NCBI GenBank assembly: GCA_902598595.1
Contig: CACKCD010000004.1
Coordinates: forward strand, 1 to 48,377
Reading direction: 5' to 3'
Source of the DNA: an uncultured Pelagibacteraceae bacterium
Lineage (GTDB): Bacteria; Pseudomonadota; Alphaproteobacteria; Pelagibacterales; Pelagibacteraceae
Length of the DNA: 48,377 nucleotides
Made by a program: the position numbers and the translations under genes. Positions 40,571 through 48,377 of the stretch are shown piece by piece (within the stretch, counting starts at the first letter, position 1; every line of letters starts with the position of its first letter). The notes beneath the pieces were generated by a model, which saw nothing but the letters and a program-made list of their open reading frames with translations, was not told the DNA's origin and searched no databases.

Positions 40571-42872
40571 AATAATCATTTTTTTACTTTATATATTTTT
40601 TTTTCTTCCATCTTTTGCTGAAAATCTAAATATACAAGCATTAGGGATCACGATCGATAAAAAAACAAAAATTGCTAACTTCAAAGGTCAAGTCTCTGCT
40701 AAGGATGAAAAAAATAATGAATTATTAACTGAGTTAGCCGAATACAATAAAGATCTTCAATTATTCAAAACTTTTGGAGAAACTACTGTAATAACTTCTG
40801 GCGGTTTTGTAATAGAGGGAAAAGATATAATATTTGATAATAATAAAAATTATATAAAATCAAATAATCCAGCTAAGGTTCGTGATTTAGAAAAAAATGA
40901 AATTTATTTAGATAATTTTGAGTATTCAACATCAGAAAGTTTTTTTCAATCAGCTGGAAATATTAAAGTTCTAGACTCTAAAGATAACCAATACAATTTT
41001 TCACAAATATATATAGATGAAAAGAAAAAAGAAATTGTAGGCACCGACTCTAAAGCCTTTTTAAATCAAGAAGGGTTTAAGACTAATAAAAATAATAAAC
41101 CAAGAGTTTTTTCAAATACAATCAATATTTATGAAGAAAAAACTAAATTTACTAAAAGTATTTTTACATTGTGTGATTATAGAAAGGAAGATAAATGTCC
41201 TCCTTGGTCTTTACAAGCAAAACAAATGCTGCATGACAAAAAGAAAAAAACAATTTTTTATGATCAAGCTGTAATTAAAGTTTACGATTTTCCGATACTG
41301 TACTTACCAAAATTATCACACCCTGATCCTACTGTAGACAGAAGATCAGGATTTTTAGTTCCATCATTTTCAGACTCACAAAATTTAGGTGAAGGACTAG
41401 ATATATCTTATTTTTGGGCTTTGAATAAAGATAAAGATTTTACTTTAAAAAATAAACTTTTTGTTAATGAAAACCCACTATTTTTAGGAGAATACCGTCA
41501 AGCTTTTGAGAAATCTAATTTAATTTTAGATTTTGGTTATACAGAGGGTTATAAAAAAACAACTGCAGTCAAAAAAGCTGGTGAGAAGTCACATTTTTTT
41601 TCTAAATATGTAAAAAATTTTACAGGTAAAGATAATTCTGAAAATGCTTTAGAAATTTCTCTCCAAGATGTATCTAACGACAAGTATTTAAAGTTATATA
41701 AAATAAAATCGAATTTAGTAGATTACGAAACTGATAACTTAGAAAATTCCCTTACTTTTAATAGAGAAGGTGAAAATTCCTTCATAGGTTTTCAAGCAAG
41801 TGCGTATGAAACATTGAAAAGTGGATATAATGATAAGTATGAATATATCTTGCCTGATCTAATTTACGACAGAAATTTATTAGCTAGTAATAAATATGGA
41901 AATTTAGATTTTACCTCAAACCTAAATATTCATAATTATGATACCAATAAATTTAAAAGATTTTTGGTTAATGATTTAGACTGGAAATTTAGAACTAATA
42001 ATTTTATGTCTGGTGTAAAAGGTAATTTATTAGGTAAACTAAAAAATGTTAATTATGAGACAAAAAATGTATCAGAGTATAAAAATGATCCTGAAACTGA
42101 ATTTTTTGGAGCACTTGGTTATTTAAGCAAATTAGATCTTTTTAAAAAAGATAATATGCAAAATTATCTATTAACTCCAAAAATTCTTCTAAGATATGCT
42201 CCCGGTAATATGCGTAAAGAAAACAATTATGCAAAATTAAATAATAAAAATATATTTAGCTTAGATAGATTAAATGCCTACGATAATTTTGAGAGTGGTT
42301 TAAGTGCGACTGTAGGATTCGATTACGAAATTACAGATAATAATGAAAAAGAAATTAATTTTTCTATAGGTCAAATTATAAATAAAAATGAAAATAAGGA
42401 TATGCCAGATTCTTCCAGTTTAGATGAAAAATTATCAGACCTGGTTGGAAGTTCAACTGTAAAACTAAATAATGGTCTTAATATTAATTATAACTTCGCG
42501 TTAGATCAAAACTATCAAGAAATGAATTATAACGAAATTGGGTTTAATTTTGACTCAAATCCAATTAAATTTGATGTGAACTATCTTTTAGAGAAAAAAC
42601 ATATTGGTAATCAAGAATACTTTAAAACTAATTTAGAATACGCAAAAGGAAATAACGGAATTTTTGGTTTTGAAATGAAAAGAAACATAATTACAAATTC
42701 ATCTGAATATTACAATCTAAGTTATGAATATTTAAATGATTGTCTACGAGCAGGTTTGGTTTACAGAAGAGAATTTTACAATGACTCCGAACTAGAATCT
42801 GAAAATTCATTAATGTTTAAAATTACTTTAACTCCATTTGGAGATATAGTGGCTCCGTCTTTTAATAAATAA
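40560..42872 (+). CDS. lptD: LPS assembly outer membrane protein LptD
   Basis: Signal peptide MKNKIIIFLLYIFFFLPSFAEN, OstA-like domain, YDFPILYLPKLSHPDPTVDRRSGFLVPSFSDSQNLGEGLDISYFWAL. ORF track start 40518 lies before the signal peptide start. Confidence 0.93.
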   Translation: MKNKIIIFLLYIFFFLPSFAENLNIQALGITIDKKTKIANFKGQVSAKDEKNNELLTELAEYNKDLQLFKTFGETTVITSGGFVIEGKDIIFDNNKNYIKSNNPAKVRDLEKNEIYLDNFEYSTSESFFQSAGNIKVLDSKDNQYNFSQIYIDEKKKEIVGTDSKAFLNQEGFKTNKNNKPRVFSNTINIYEEKTKFTKSIFTLCDYRKEDKCPPWSLQAKQMLHDKKKKTIFYDQAVIKVYDFPILYLPKLSHPDPTVDRRSGFLVPSFSDSQNLGEGLDISYFWALNKDKDFTLKNKLFVNENPLFLGEYRQAFEKSNLILDFGYTEGYKKTTAVKKAGEKSHFFSKYVKNFTGKDNSENALEISLQDVSNDKYLKLYKIKSNLVDYETDNLENSLTFNREGENSFIGFQASAYETLKSGYNDKYEYILPDLIYDRNLLASNKYGNLDFTSNLNIHNYDTNKFKRFLVNDLDWKFRTNNFMSGVKGNLLGKLKNVNYETKNVSEYKNDPETEFFGALGYLSKLDLFKKDNMQNYLLTPKILLRYAPGNMRKENNYAKLNNKNIFSLDRLNAYDNFESGLSATVGFDYEITDNNEKEINFSIGQIINKNENKDMPDSSSLDEKLSDLVGSSTVKLNNGLNINYNFALDQNYQEMNYNEIGFNFDSNPIKFDVNYLLEKKHIGNQEYFKTNLEYAKGNNGIFGFEMKRNIITNSSEYYNLSYEYLNDCLRAGLVYRREFYNDSELESENSLMFKITLTPFGDIVAPSFNK

Positions 42873-43820
42873 ATGAAAATAAGTAAGGAACTTTTAAAAA
42901 TTATCTTTTTTATAGTTTTTATTAATATCAAGAGCAATGCCTTTGCAATAACTAAAAATAAAATTATTGCCAGAGTAGATAATCAAATAGTCACTTCATA
43001 TGAACTAAAAAATAAAATAAAAACAATTTTATTCTTAGCTAATCAAAATTTTAATCAAAAAAATGTTGACTTAATAAAACAAAAAGCATTGCAACAATTA
43101 ATTGAGTATAAATTAAAAAAAGATCAAGTCACAAAATTTCAAGTCGAATTAAGTGACAAAAGTCAAATTAATAAGCATTTAAAATCAATATCATCAAAAT
43201 ATCAAACAGATATTGATGGAATGAAAAATATTTTTCAATCAAATGGTCTTGATTTTGAAATCTACTTAGATGAGATTCAAACTGAATTTAGTTGGCAAAA
43301 ATTTATTTTTGAAAGATACAAGGGGAAAATATTTTTAGATGAAAAAGAGATTGAAATTGAACTAAATAATTTCCTATTAACAAAAAAAGATCTTCAAGAG
43401 TATAAAATAGCTGAGATTGAATTACCATTAAAGAATAATTCAGAAGATAAAGATACAATACAAGAGGTAAAAAATGAAATCAGTAAAGCGGGATTCAAAA
43501 GTGCAGTTATCAAATATAGTATATCTACTTCTTCCTCCGAAGGTGGAGATTTAGGTTGGATAAATGCAAAATCTTTGTCTGAAGAAATATTATCCATGAT
43601 TAGTAAAATGAAAATTGGAGACATCTCTCAACCTATAATTCAAACAAATAAAATTATTATTTTAAAGTTATTAGATCAAAAGAAAATTGATACTAGTAAC
43701 GTAAATCAAAACGAGTTAAGAGGTAAAATAATTAAAAATAAGCAGAATCAACTTTTAAATTTATATTCTAATAATCATCTTTCCAAATTGAAAAATAGTG
43801 CCTTAATAGAAATAAAATGA
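42873..43820 (+). CDS. surA: SurA-like periplasmic chaperone/peptidyl-prolyl isomerase
   Basis: Signal peptide, IIARVDNQIVTSYELKNKI SurA N-domain, one parvulin-like domain SSEGGDLGWINAKSLSEEI. Confidence 0.87.
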   Translation: MKISKELLKIIFFIVFINIKSNAFAITKNKIIARVDNQIVTSYELKNKIKTILFLANQNFNQKNVDLIKQKALQQLIEYKLKKDQVTKFQVELSDKSQINKHLKSISSKYQTDIDGMKNIFQSNGLDFEIYLDEIQTEFSWQKFIFERYKGKIFLDEKEIEIELNNFLLTKKDLQEYKIAEIELPLKNNSEDKDTIQEVKNEISKAGFKSAVIKYSISTSSSEGGDLGWINAKSLSEEILSMISKMKIGDISQPIIQTNKIIILKLLDQKKIDTSNVNQNELRGKIIKNKQNQLLNLYSNNHLSKLKNSALIEIK

Positions 43821-44782
43821 AAAATAAAATCATAATTGTAGCTGGTGATCCAAATAGCATAAATTCAGAAATAATTTCTAAAACTTGGAAAAAAATTAAA
43901 CCATCTTTAAAGAAAAAATTATATTTAATTGGAAATTTCAATTTAATTAAGAAGCAATTTAAAAAAATTAAATCTAAAACACCTGTTCACATGATTAAAG
44001 AAATAAACGAAAATTCTAATACTAAAAAATTAAAGATAATTGATATTCCGCTAATTTTTAAAAAACCATTTAATGTTTCTTTAAAAAATTCAAGAAAATA
44101 TGTTTTAAAAAGTCTTAATTTAGCTCATCATCTAAGTCAAAATAAGGATGTTAAAGGGTTAATAAACTGTCCTATCAATAAGAAATTGTTAGGAAAGACT
44201 AAAAATATTGGTGTCACAGAATTTTTAGCATCTAAATCTAGGATAGATCATGGTTCTGAAGTTATGTTAATTCATAACAAAAAATTCTCAGTTGTGCCTC
44301 TTACTACACATATAGAAGTAAAAAATGTATCAAAAAAAATTAATAAAAATCTTATTTTTAAAAAAATTAGAACTTTACAAAAAAATTTTCGTAAGCTTTT
44401 TAATAAAAAACCTAAAATTGGAATTTTAGGTCTTAACCCTCATAATTCAGAACTAAGGAAAAATTCTGAAGAGATGAAAATTATCATCCCTGCAATATCT
44501 CAGCTAAAAAGAGAAGGATTGTACATTACCGGCCCATTATCTGCAGATACTTTTTTTATTAATAATTATAAAAAGTTTGATGTGGTAGTTGGAATGTACC
44601 ATGATCAAGTTTTAACACCTTTTAAATCTTTATTTCATTTTGACGCCATTAATATAACCCTTGGTCTTAAATATCTACGAGTGTCACCTGACCACGGTCC
44701 TGCAAAAGATTTGATAAATAAAAACAAAGCTAATTATTTAAGTTTATTGCAATGTGTTAAATTTATTAATAGTTTGAATTAA
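43817..44782 (+). CDS. pdxA: 4-hydroxythreonine-4-phosphate dehydrogenase
   Basis: VAGDPNSINSEI, GVTEFLA, LGLNPHNSE, DVVVGMYHDQVLTPFK, NITLGLKYLRVSPDHGPAKDL. Confidence 0.95.
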   Translation: MKNKIIIVAGDPNSINSEIISKTWKKIKPSLKKKLYLIGNFNLIKKQFKKIKSKTPVHMIKEINENSNTKKLKIIDIPLIFKKPFNVSLKNSRKYVLKSLNLAHHLSQNKDVKGLINCPINKKLLGKTKNIGVTEFLASKSRIDHGSEVMLIHNKKFSVVPLTTHIEVKNVSKKINKNLIFKKIRTLQKNFRKLFNKKPKIGILGLNPHNSELRKNSEEMKIIIPAISQLKREGLYITGPLSADTFFINNYKKFDVVVGMYHDQVLTPFKSLFHFDAINITLGLKYLRVSPDHGPAKDLINKNKANYLSLLQCVKFINSLN

Positions 44783-45564
44783 TGTATTACGCCAAAAAAT
44801 CTCTTGGGCAAAATTATTTAATTGATCTTAACATTGTTAAAAAAATAGTAAATCTGGCAGATATTTATAATAAAAACATTTTGGAAATTGGACCAGGGAA
44901 AGGCGCTTTAACTTCAGAGATTTTAAAAAATAAACCTAAATCTCTTATTTTAATAGAAAAAGATAATAATTTATCTGATGAATTAAAACTAAAATATAAA
45001 GATCGAAAAAATATAATAATATATAACAAAGATATTCTTAAATTTGATTTTGAAGATAAATTAAAAAATACAATTATATTTGGAAATCTTCCTTATAATA
45101 TATCATCTCAAATTCTGGCAAAAATAGTCAAATTTAAAAAAGATCCACCTAAATACTCTGCTTTAATTTTAATGTTTCAAAAAGAAATGGCTCAAAGGAT
45201 TGTAGGTAAATTTAATACTTCTAAATATGGAAGGCTTTCAATTTTAGCAAATTACAGGCTAAAAGTTTTTGATAAATTTGATGTTTCTCCTAATAGCTTC
45301 TTTCCTAAACCAAAAATAAAATCTACTGTTTTATATTTAAAACCTAATACTAAAAAATTTGATAAAATTAAAAAAATAGAAAATTTAGAAAAAATTACAA
45401 AAATATTATTTTCAAATAAAAGAAAAATGATAAACAAAACTATGAAAAAAATTTTTAGTAAAGAACAACTAAATCTTTTAAAAAGCTTTAATCTTAAGTG
45501 CAGGCCCTCGGAATTAGAGCCAAAAAAATATTATGAACTCACAAAATTTTTTGAGAGTCTTTAG
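44782..45564 (+). CDS. rsmA: 16S rRNA (adenine1518/1519-N6) dimethyltransferase
   Basis: KKSLGQNYLID, ILEIGPGKGALT, IIFGNLPYNISSQIL. Confidence 0.96.
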   Translation: MYYAKKSLGQNYLIDLNIVKKIVNLADIYNKNILEIGPGKGALTSEILKNKPKSLILIEKDNNLSDELKLKYKDRKNIIIYNKDILKFDFEDKLKNTIIFGNLPYNISSQILAKIVKFKKDPPKYSALILMFQKEMAQRIVGKFNTSKYGRLSILANYRLKVFDKFDVSPNSFFPKPKIKSTVLYLKPNTKKFDKIKKIENLEKITKILFSNKRKMINKTMKKIFSKEQLNLLKSFNLKCRPSELEPKKYYELTKFFESL

Positions 45565-46138
45565 TCAATTTATTCTTGTTTATTAAAATTATATTCTCAA
45601 TTTGCTTATAACAATTTTCAAGATTATCATTTATAATAATATGGTCATAATCTTTCCAATGCTGAATGTCATTATCATATGCCTTAAATCTTCTTTCTAC
45701 CTCTTGAGGTGAATCTTGATTTCTTTTAATTAATCTTTGTCTTAATTCATCTTTATTGGGTGGAATTAGGTAAATTTTTATTAATTTTAGATTTTTAAAC
45801 TTTGATAATTGTTGAGTCCCCTGCCAATCTATATCAAAAATAATATCGTTTTTTTTGATCATTTGATCTACTATTTCTTTTGAAGTTCCATAATAATTCT
45901 CAAAAATTTTTGCATACTCGTAAAACTTGTCTTCACTTATTAGTTTTTTAAACTTTTCATGGGATATAAAGTAGTAGTCTACGCCGTCTATTTCATTTGG
46001 TCGTGGTTTTCGAGTTGTGTGAGAAACAGAAATTTTAAAAGTTTGGTATTTCTGTTGAATTTTTTTCGCGATAGTTGTTTTGCCTGCACCGGACGGGGAA
46101 GACAAAATTACCATGATATTATTGGAATCATGATTCAT
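45539..46138 (-). CDS. gmk: Guanylate kinase
   Basis: LSSPSGAGKTTIAKKI, VSHTTRKPRPNEIDGVDYYFIS, DIDWQGTQQL. Confidence 0.97.
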   Translation of the reverse strand: MNHDSNNIMVILSSPSGAGKTTIAKKIQQKYQTFKISVSHTTRKPRPNEIDGVDYYFISHEKFKKLISEDKFYEYAKIFENYYGTSKEIVDQMIKKNDIIFDIDWQGTQQLSKFKNLKLIKIYLIPPNKDELRQRLIKRNQDSPQEVERRFKAYDNDIQHWKDYDHIIINDNLENCYKQIENIILINKNKLTKDSQKIL

Positions 46139-46155
46139 TTTTTAAAAAGTCTTAT

Positions 46156-46398
46156 TTATTGATTTGATTTACTATCAATAAATTTTATAGCGTCGCCTAC
46201 TGTCAAAATCTTCTCCGCTTCACTGTCAGAGATTTCTGAACCAAACTCTTCCTCAAAAGCCATGACCAATTCAACAGTATCTAAACTATCAGCGCCTAAA
46301 TCATCTATAAAACTTGCTTCTTCAGTTACCTTTTCTTCTTCAATACCTAAGTGATCAGCAACTATTTTTTTAATTTTTCCTTTTATCTCCTCTGACAT
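46156..46398 (-). CDS. acpP: Acyl carrier protein
   Basis: [22 protein letters not shown] phosphopantetheine site; 80 aa. Confidence 0.98.
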   Translation of the reverse strand: MSEEIKGKIKKIVADHLGIEEEKVTEEASFIDDLGADSLDTVELVMAFEEEFGSEISDSEAEKILTVGDAIKFIDSKSNQ

Positions 46399-46453
46399 TA
46401 ATTACCTTTGTTGTATTTTTGATAATTTCTTAATAAATTATTCATTAGAATTG

Positions 46454-47185
46454 TCAAGCCATATACATTCCACCATTAACATGAATGGTTTCGCCGTTAA
46501 TGTAATTAGCCATATCAGAGGCTAAAAATGCAACACAATTTGAAACATCATCTCCCGTTCCTAGGTCTCCTGCGGGAATTCTACTTATTAACTTTATTTT
46601 ATACTCCTCGGGGATTTTATCAGTCATTTCGGTTTTTATAAAACCAGGTGAAACACAATTTATATTAATGTTTTTTTTTGCATATTCAAGTGCTAGGCTT
46701 TTTGAAAAAGCTACTATTCCTGCTTTTGACGCTGAGTAGTTTGTTTGTCCAAAATTTCCTGTATGACCAACAATTGATGTAATATTTACAATTTTTCCAG
46801 ATTTATTTTTAATCATTTTTTTTATTGCAGATTTACACATTAAAAAAGTTGAGGTTAAATTTATATCTAAAACTTTTTTCCAATTTTCTTCGGTAAGTCT
46901 AATTGTTAAGCTATCTAAATTTATACCAGCATTATTAATTAGAATATCTATACCGCCTAATTTATCACTTGCTGAATCTACAAAAGACTCAATTTTAGAA
47001 TGTTCAGCTAAATTAAATTTCTCAATTTGAATATCTTTAAAATCAGTTTTTAGTTGATTTAACTTTTCCTCATTTGTTCCTGTTGCCAATATCTTTGACT
47101 CGGCTCCTGAAAATTTTTTTACAAGACTATTGCCTATTCCACCTGTGGCACCTGTGATAATAACTTTTTTATTTTTTAAGTTCAT
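46454..47185 (-). CDS. fabG: 3-oxoacyl-[ACP] reductase
   Basis: SDR motifs ITGATGGIG, NNAGIN, YSASKAGIV; C-terminal INGETIHVNGGMYMA. Confidence 0.97.
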   Translation of the reverse strand: MNLKNKKVIITGATGGIGNSLVKKFSGAESKILATGTNEEKLNQLKTDFKDIQIEKFNLAEHSKIESFVDSASDKLGGIDILINNAGINLDSLTIRLTEENWKKVLDINLTSTFLMCKSAIKKMIKNKSGKIVNITSIVGHTGNFGQTNYSASKAGIVAFSKSLALEYAKKNININCVSPGFIKTEMTDKIPEEYKIKLISRIPAGDLGTGDDVSNCVAFLASDMANYINGETIHVNGGMYMA

Positions 47186-48107
47186 TTATTGTTTTTTTCA
47201 TATCATCAATTGAATTTATACTAAAGCAATTTATATTCTTTAGTGTCCTTTTAACCATTCCAGACAAAACTTTTCCAGGACCTATTTCAATAAAATTAGT
47301 TATATTTTCCTTAGACATATTAATTAAACTTTCCCTCCATCTCACAGTGGAGCAGATTTGTTCTACCAATAATTTTTTTATATTCTCTGGGTTATTTTCT
47401 GGTTTAGATGTTACGTTACATACAATATCAAAATTAGGTTTCACAAAATTAGTAGAATTAATTTTATCTTTCATTTTTTGTGCTGCTGGACTCATAAGTG
47501 AACAATGAAAAGGAGCGCTTACATTTAGAGGTATAAATTTCTTTTTATTTTGCTTTAAAATATTTTGCAAAGAGTTTAAACTTTCAATATCTCCACTAAT
47601 AATTGTCTGACCTTCGGCATTGTCATTAGCAATTTCACATACCCCATTTGACTTAGCTTCTTCTATCAAATTATTAAGATCCTTTATTTTGGATCCTAAG
47701 ACTGCTATCATTTTTCCTTTGCCTACGGGTACAGCTTCTTGCATAGATTTACCTCTTTCAAAAAGTAAAAATATCGCATCATCAAACTTTAAAGAATCTG
47801 AACATACTAAAGCACTATATTCACCTAAAGAGTGTCCAGCAAAAAACTTTGTAGAATTAAAATCAAAATTATATTCTTTTTTAAGAACTGAAAAAATTGC
47901 ATAACTAACTGTTAGTATTGCAGGTTGAGTATTTTGAGTTAATTTTAATTGATCTTCTGGACCTTCTAAAATAATCTTTGAAATTTTATAGTTAAGCTTA
48001 TTATCGGCCTCTTCAAATATTTTCTTTACAATTTCAAAATTATTGTAAAACTCTAATCCCATTCCTACAATTTGTGAGCCTTGGCCTGGAAAGAGTATAG
48101 CGTTCAT
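47169..48107 (-). CDS. fabD: Malonyl-CoA-ACP transacylase
   Basis: FPGQGSQIVGMG, AGHSLGEYSAL, SAPFHCSLMSPA. Confidence 0.97.
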   Translation of the reverse strand: MNAILFPGQGSQIVGMGLEFYNNFEIVKKIFEEADNKLNYKISKIILEGPEDQLKLTQNTQPAILTVSYAIFSVLKKEYNFDFNSTKFFAGHSLGEYSALVCSDSLKFDDAIFLLFERGKSMQEAVPVGKGKMIAVLGSKIKDLNNLIEEAKSNGVCEIANDNAEGQTIISGDIESLNSLQNILKQNKKKFIPLNVSAPFHCSLMSPAAQKMKDKINSTNFVKPNFDIVCNVTSKPENNPENIKKLLVEQICSTVRWRESLINMSKENITNFIEIGPGKVLSGMVKRTLKNINCFSINSIDDMKKTINELKK

Positions 48108-48138
48108 ATTTTAAGCGTTTAATTACTGATAATTAGTA

Positions 48139-48166
48139 TTGATATAAATATCTATTATAGTATAAA
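48139..48166 (+). promoter_or_regulatory. Candidate sigma70-type promoter for rpsF
   Basis: TTGATA (48139-48144), 16-bp spacer, TATAAA (48161-48166), upstream of rpsF start 48220; unremarkable in AT-rich DNA, so only tentative. Confidence 0.3.
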
Positions 48167-48219
48167 GCTTTTTTTACAATATGTACTTGAAAGCGAACCA
48201 ATAAACAATAATATTTTTT

Positions 48220-48377
48220 ATGTCTTTTTATGAGAATACATTAGTTGCCAAACAAGACTTACCGAAGTCAGAATTAGATAAAATAAAAGATAAATATAGC
48301 AATATTATAAATAAAAATTCTGGTAAAGTTATAAAAATTGAAGAGTGGGGTTTGTTGAACCTGGCAAGAAAAATTAA
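48220..48377 (+). CDS. rpsF: 30S ribosomal protein S6 (5' part, cut by window edge)
   Basis: MSFYENTLVAKQDLPKSELDKIKDKYSNIINKNSGKVIKIEEWGLLNLARKI...; not in ORF track because truncated. Confidence 0.92.
   Translation, partial: MSFYENTLVAKQDLPKSELDKIKDKYSNIINKNSGKVIKIEEWGLLNLARKI

Noticed and set aside
48108-48219. Ribosomal protein S6 leader RNA upstream of rpsF
   Set aside because: No recognisable S6:S18 leader structure; only a candidate promoter was visible.
1-48377. CRISPR arrays, IS elements, prophage, toxin-antitoxin or defence systems
   Set aside because: No regularly spaced repeats, transposases, integrases or phage genes seen; essentially all sequence is explained by core housekeeping genes.

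Overview
This window is a gene-dense, very AT-rich segment of core chromosome from an alphaproteobacterium. Gene content and order look like the SAR11/Pelagibacterales lineage; that placement is inferred, not searched. Main blocks: (1) lon-clpX-clpP-tig protein quality control, preceded by tRNA-Leu(UAG); (2) WecA/MraY-like transferase, DMT transporter and glnA; (3) a complete SUF Fe-S cluster operon behind an IscR-like regulator, with an embedded VOC/glyoxalase gene; (4) anmK, tyrS, AsmA-like protein, prfB, mrcA and RNase E/G; (5) thiSG, aroQ, accBC, DUF2155, NDUFA12-like protein and a stand-alone TSCPD protein; (6) aspS, hda, DUF2066, purMN, ndk and pepA; (7) lptFGD-surA-pdxA-rsmA-gmk; (8) acpP-fabG-fabD and the start of rpsF. 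I found no CRISPR, IS element, prophage, rRNA or toxin-antitoxin system, and no clear multi-gene novel system. The points most worth a second look are: a canonical RF2 (prfB) programmed +1 frameshift that the ORF track splits, with TAATG junctions to both neighbours; a cysteine-free RNase E/G lacking the Zn-link; all eight convergent gene pairs overlapping or lying 1 bp apart, five of them sharing a 4-nt double stop codon (TTAA/TTAG); a 25-bp IscR-type dyad upstream of the suf operon; a stand-alone NrdJ-type TSCPD protein; and a tRNA-Leu whose CCA end lies 9 nt from the tig start codon.
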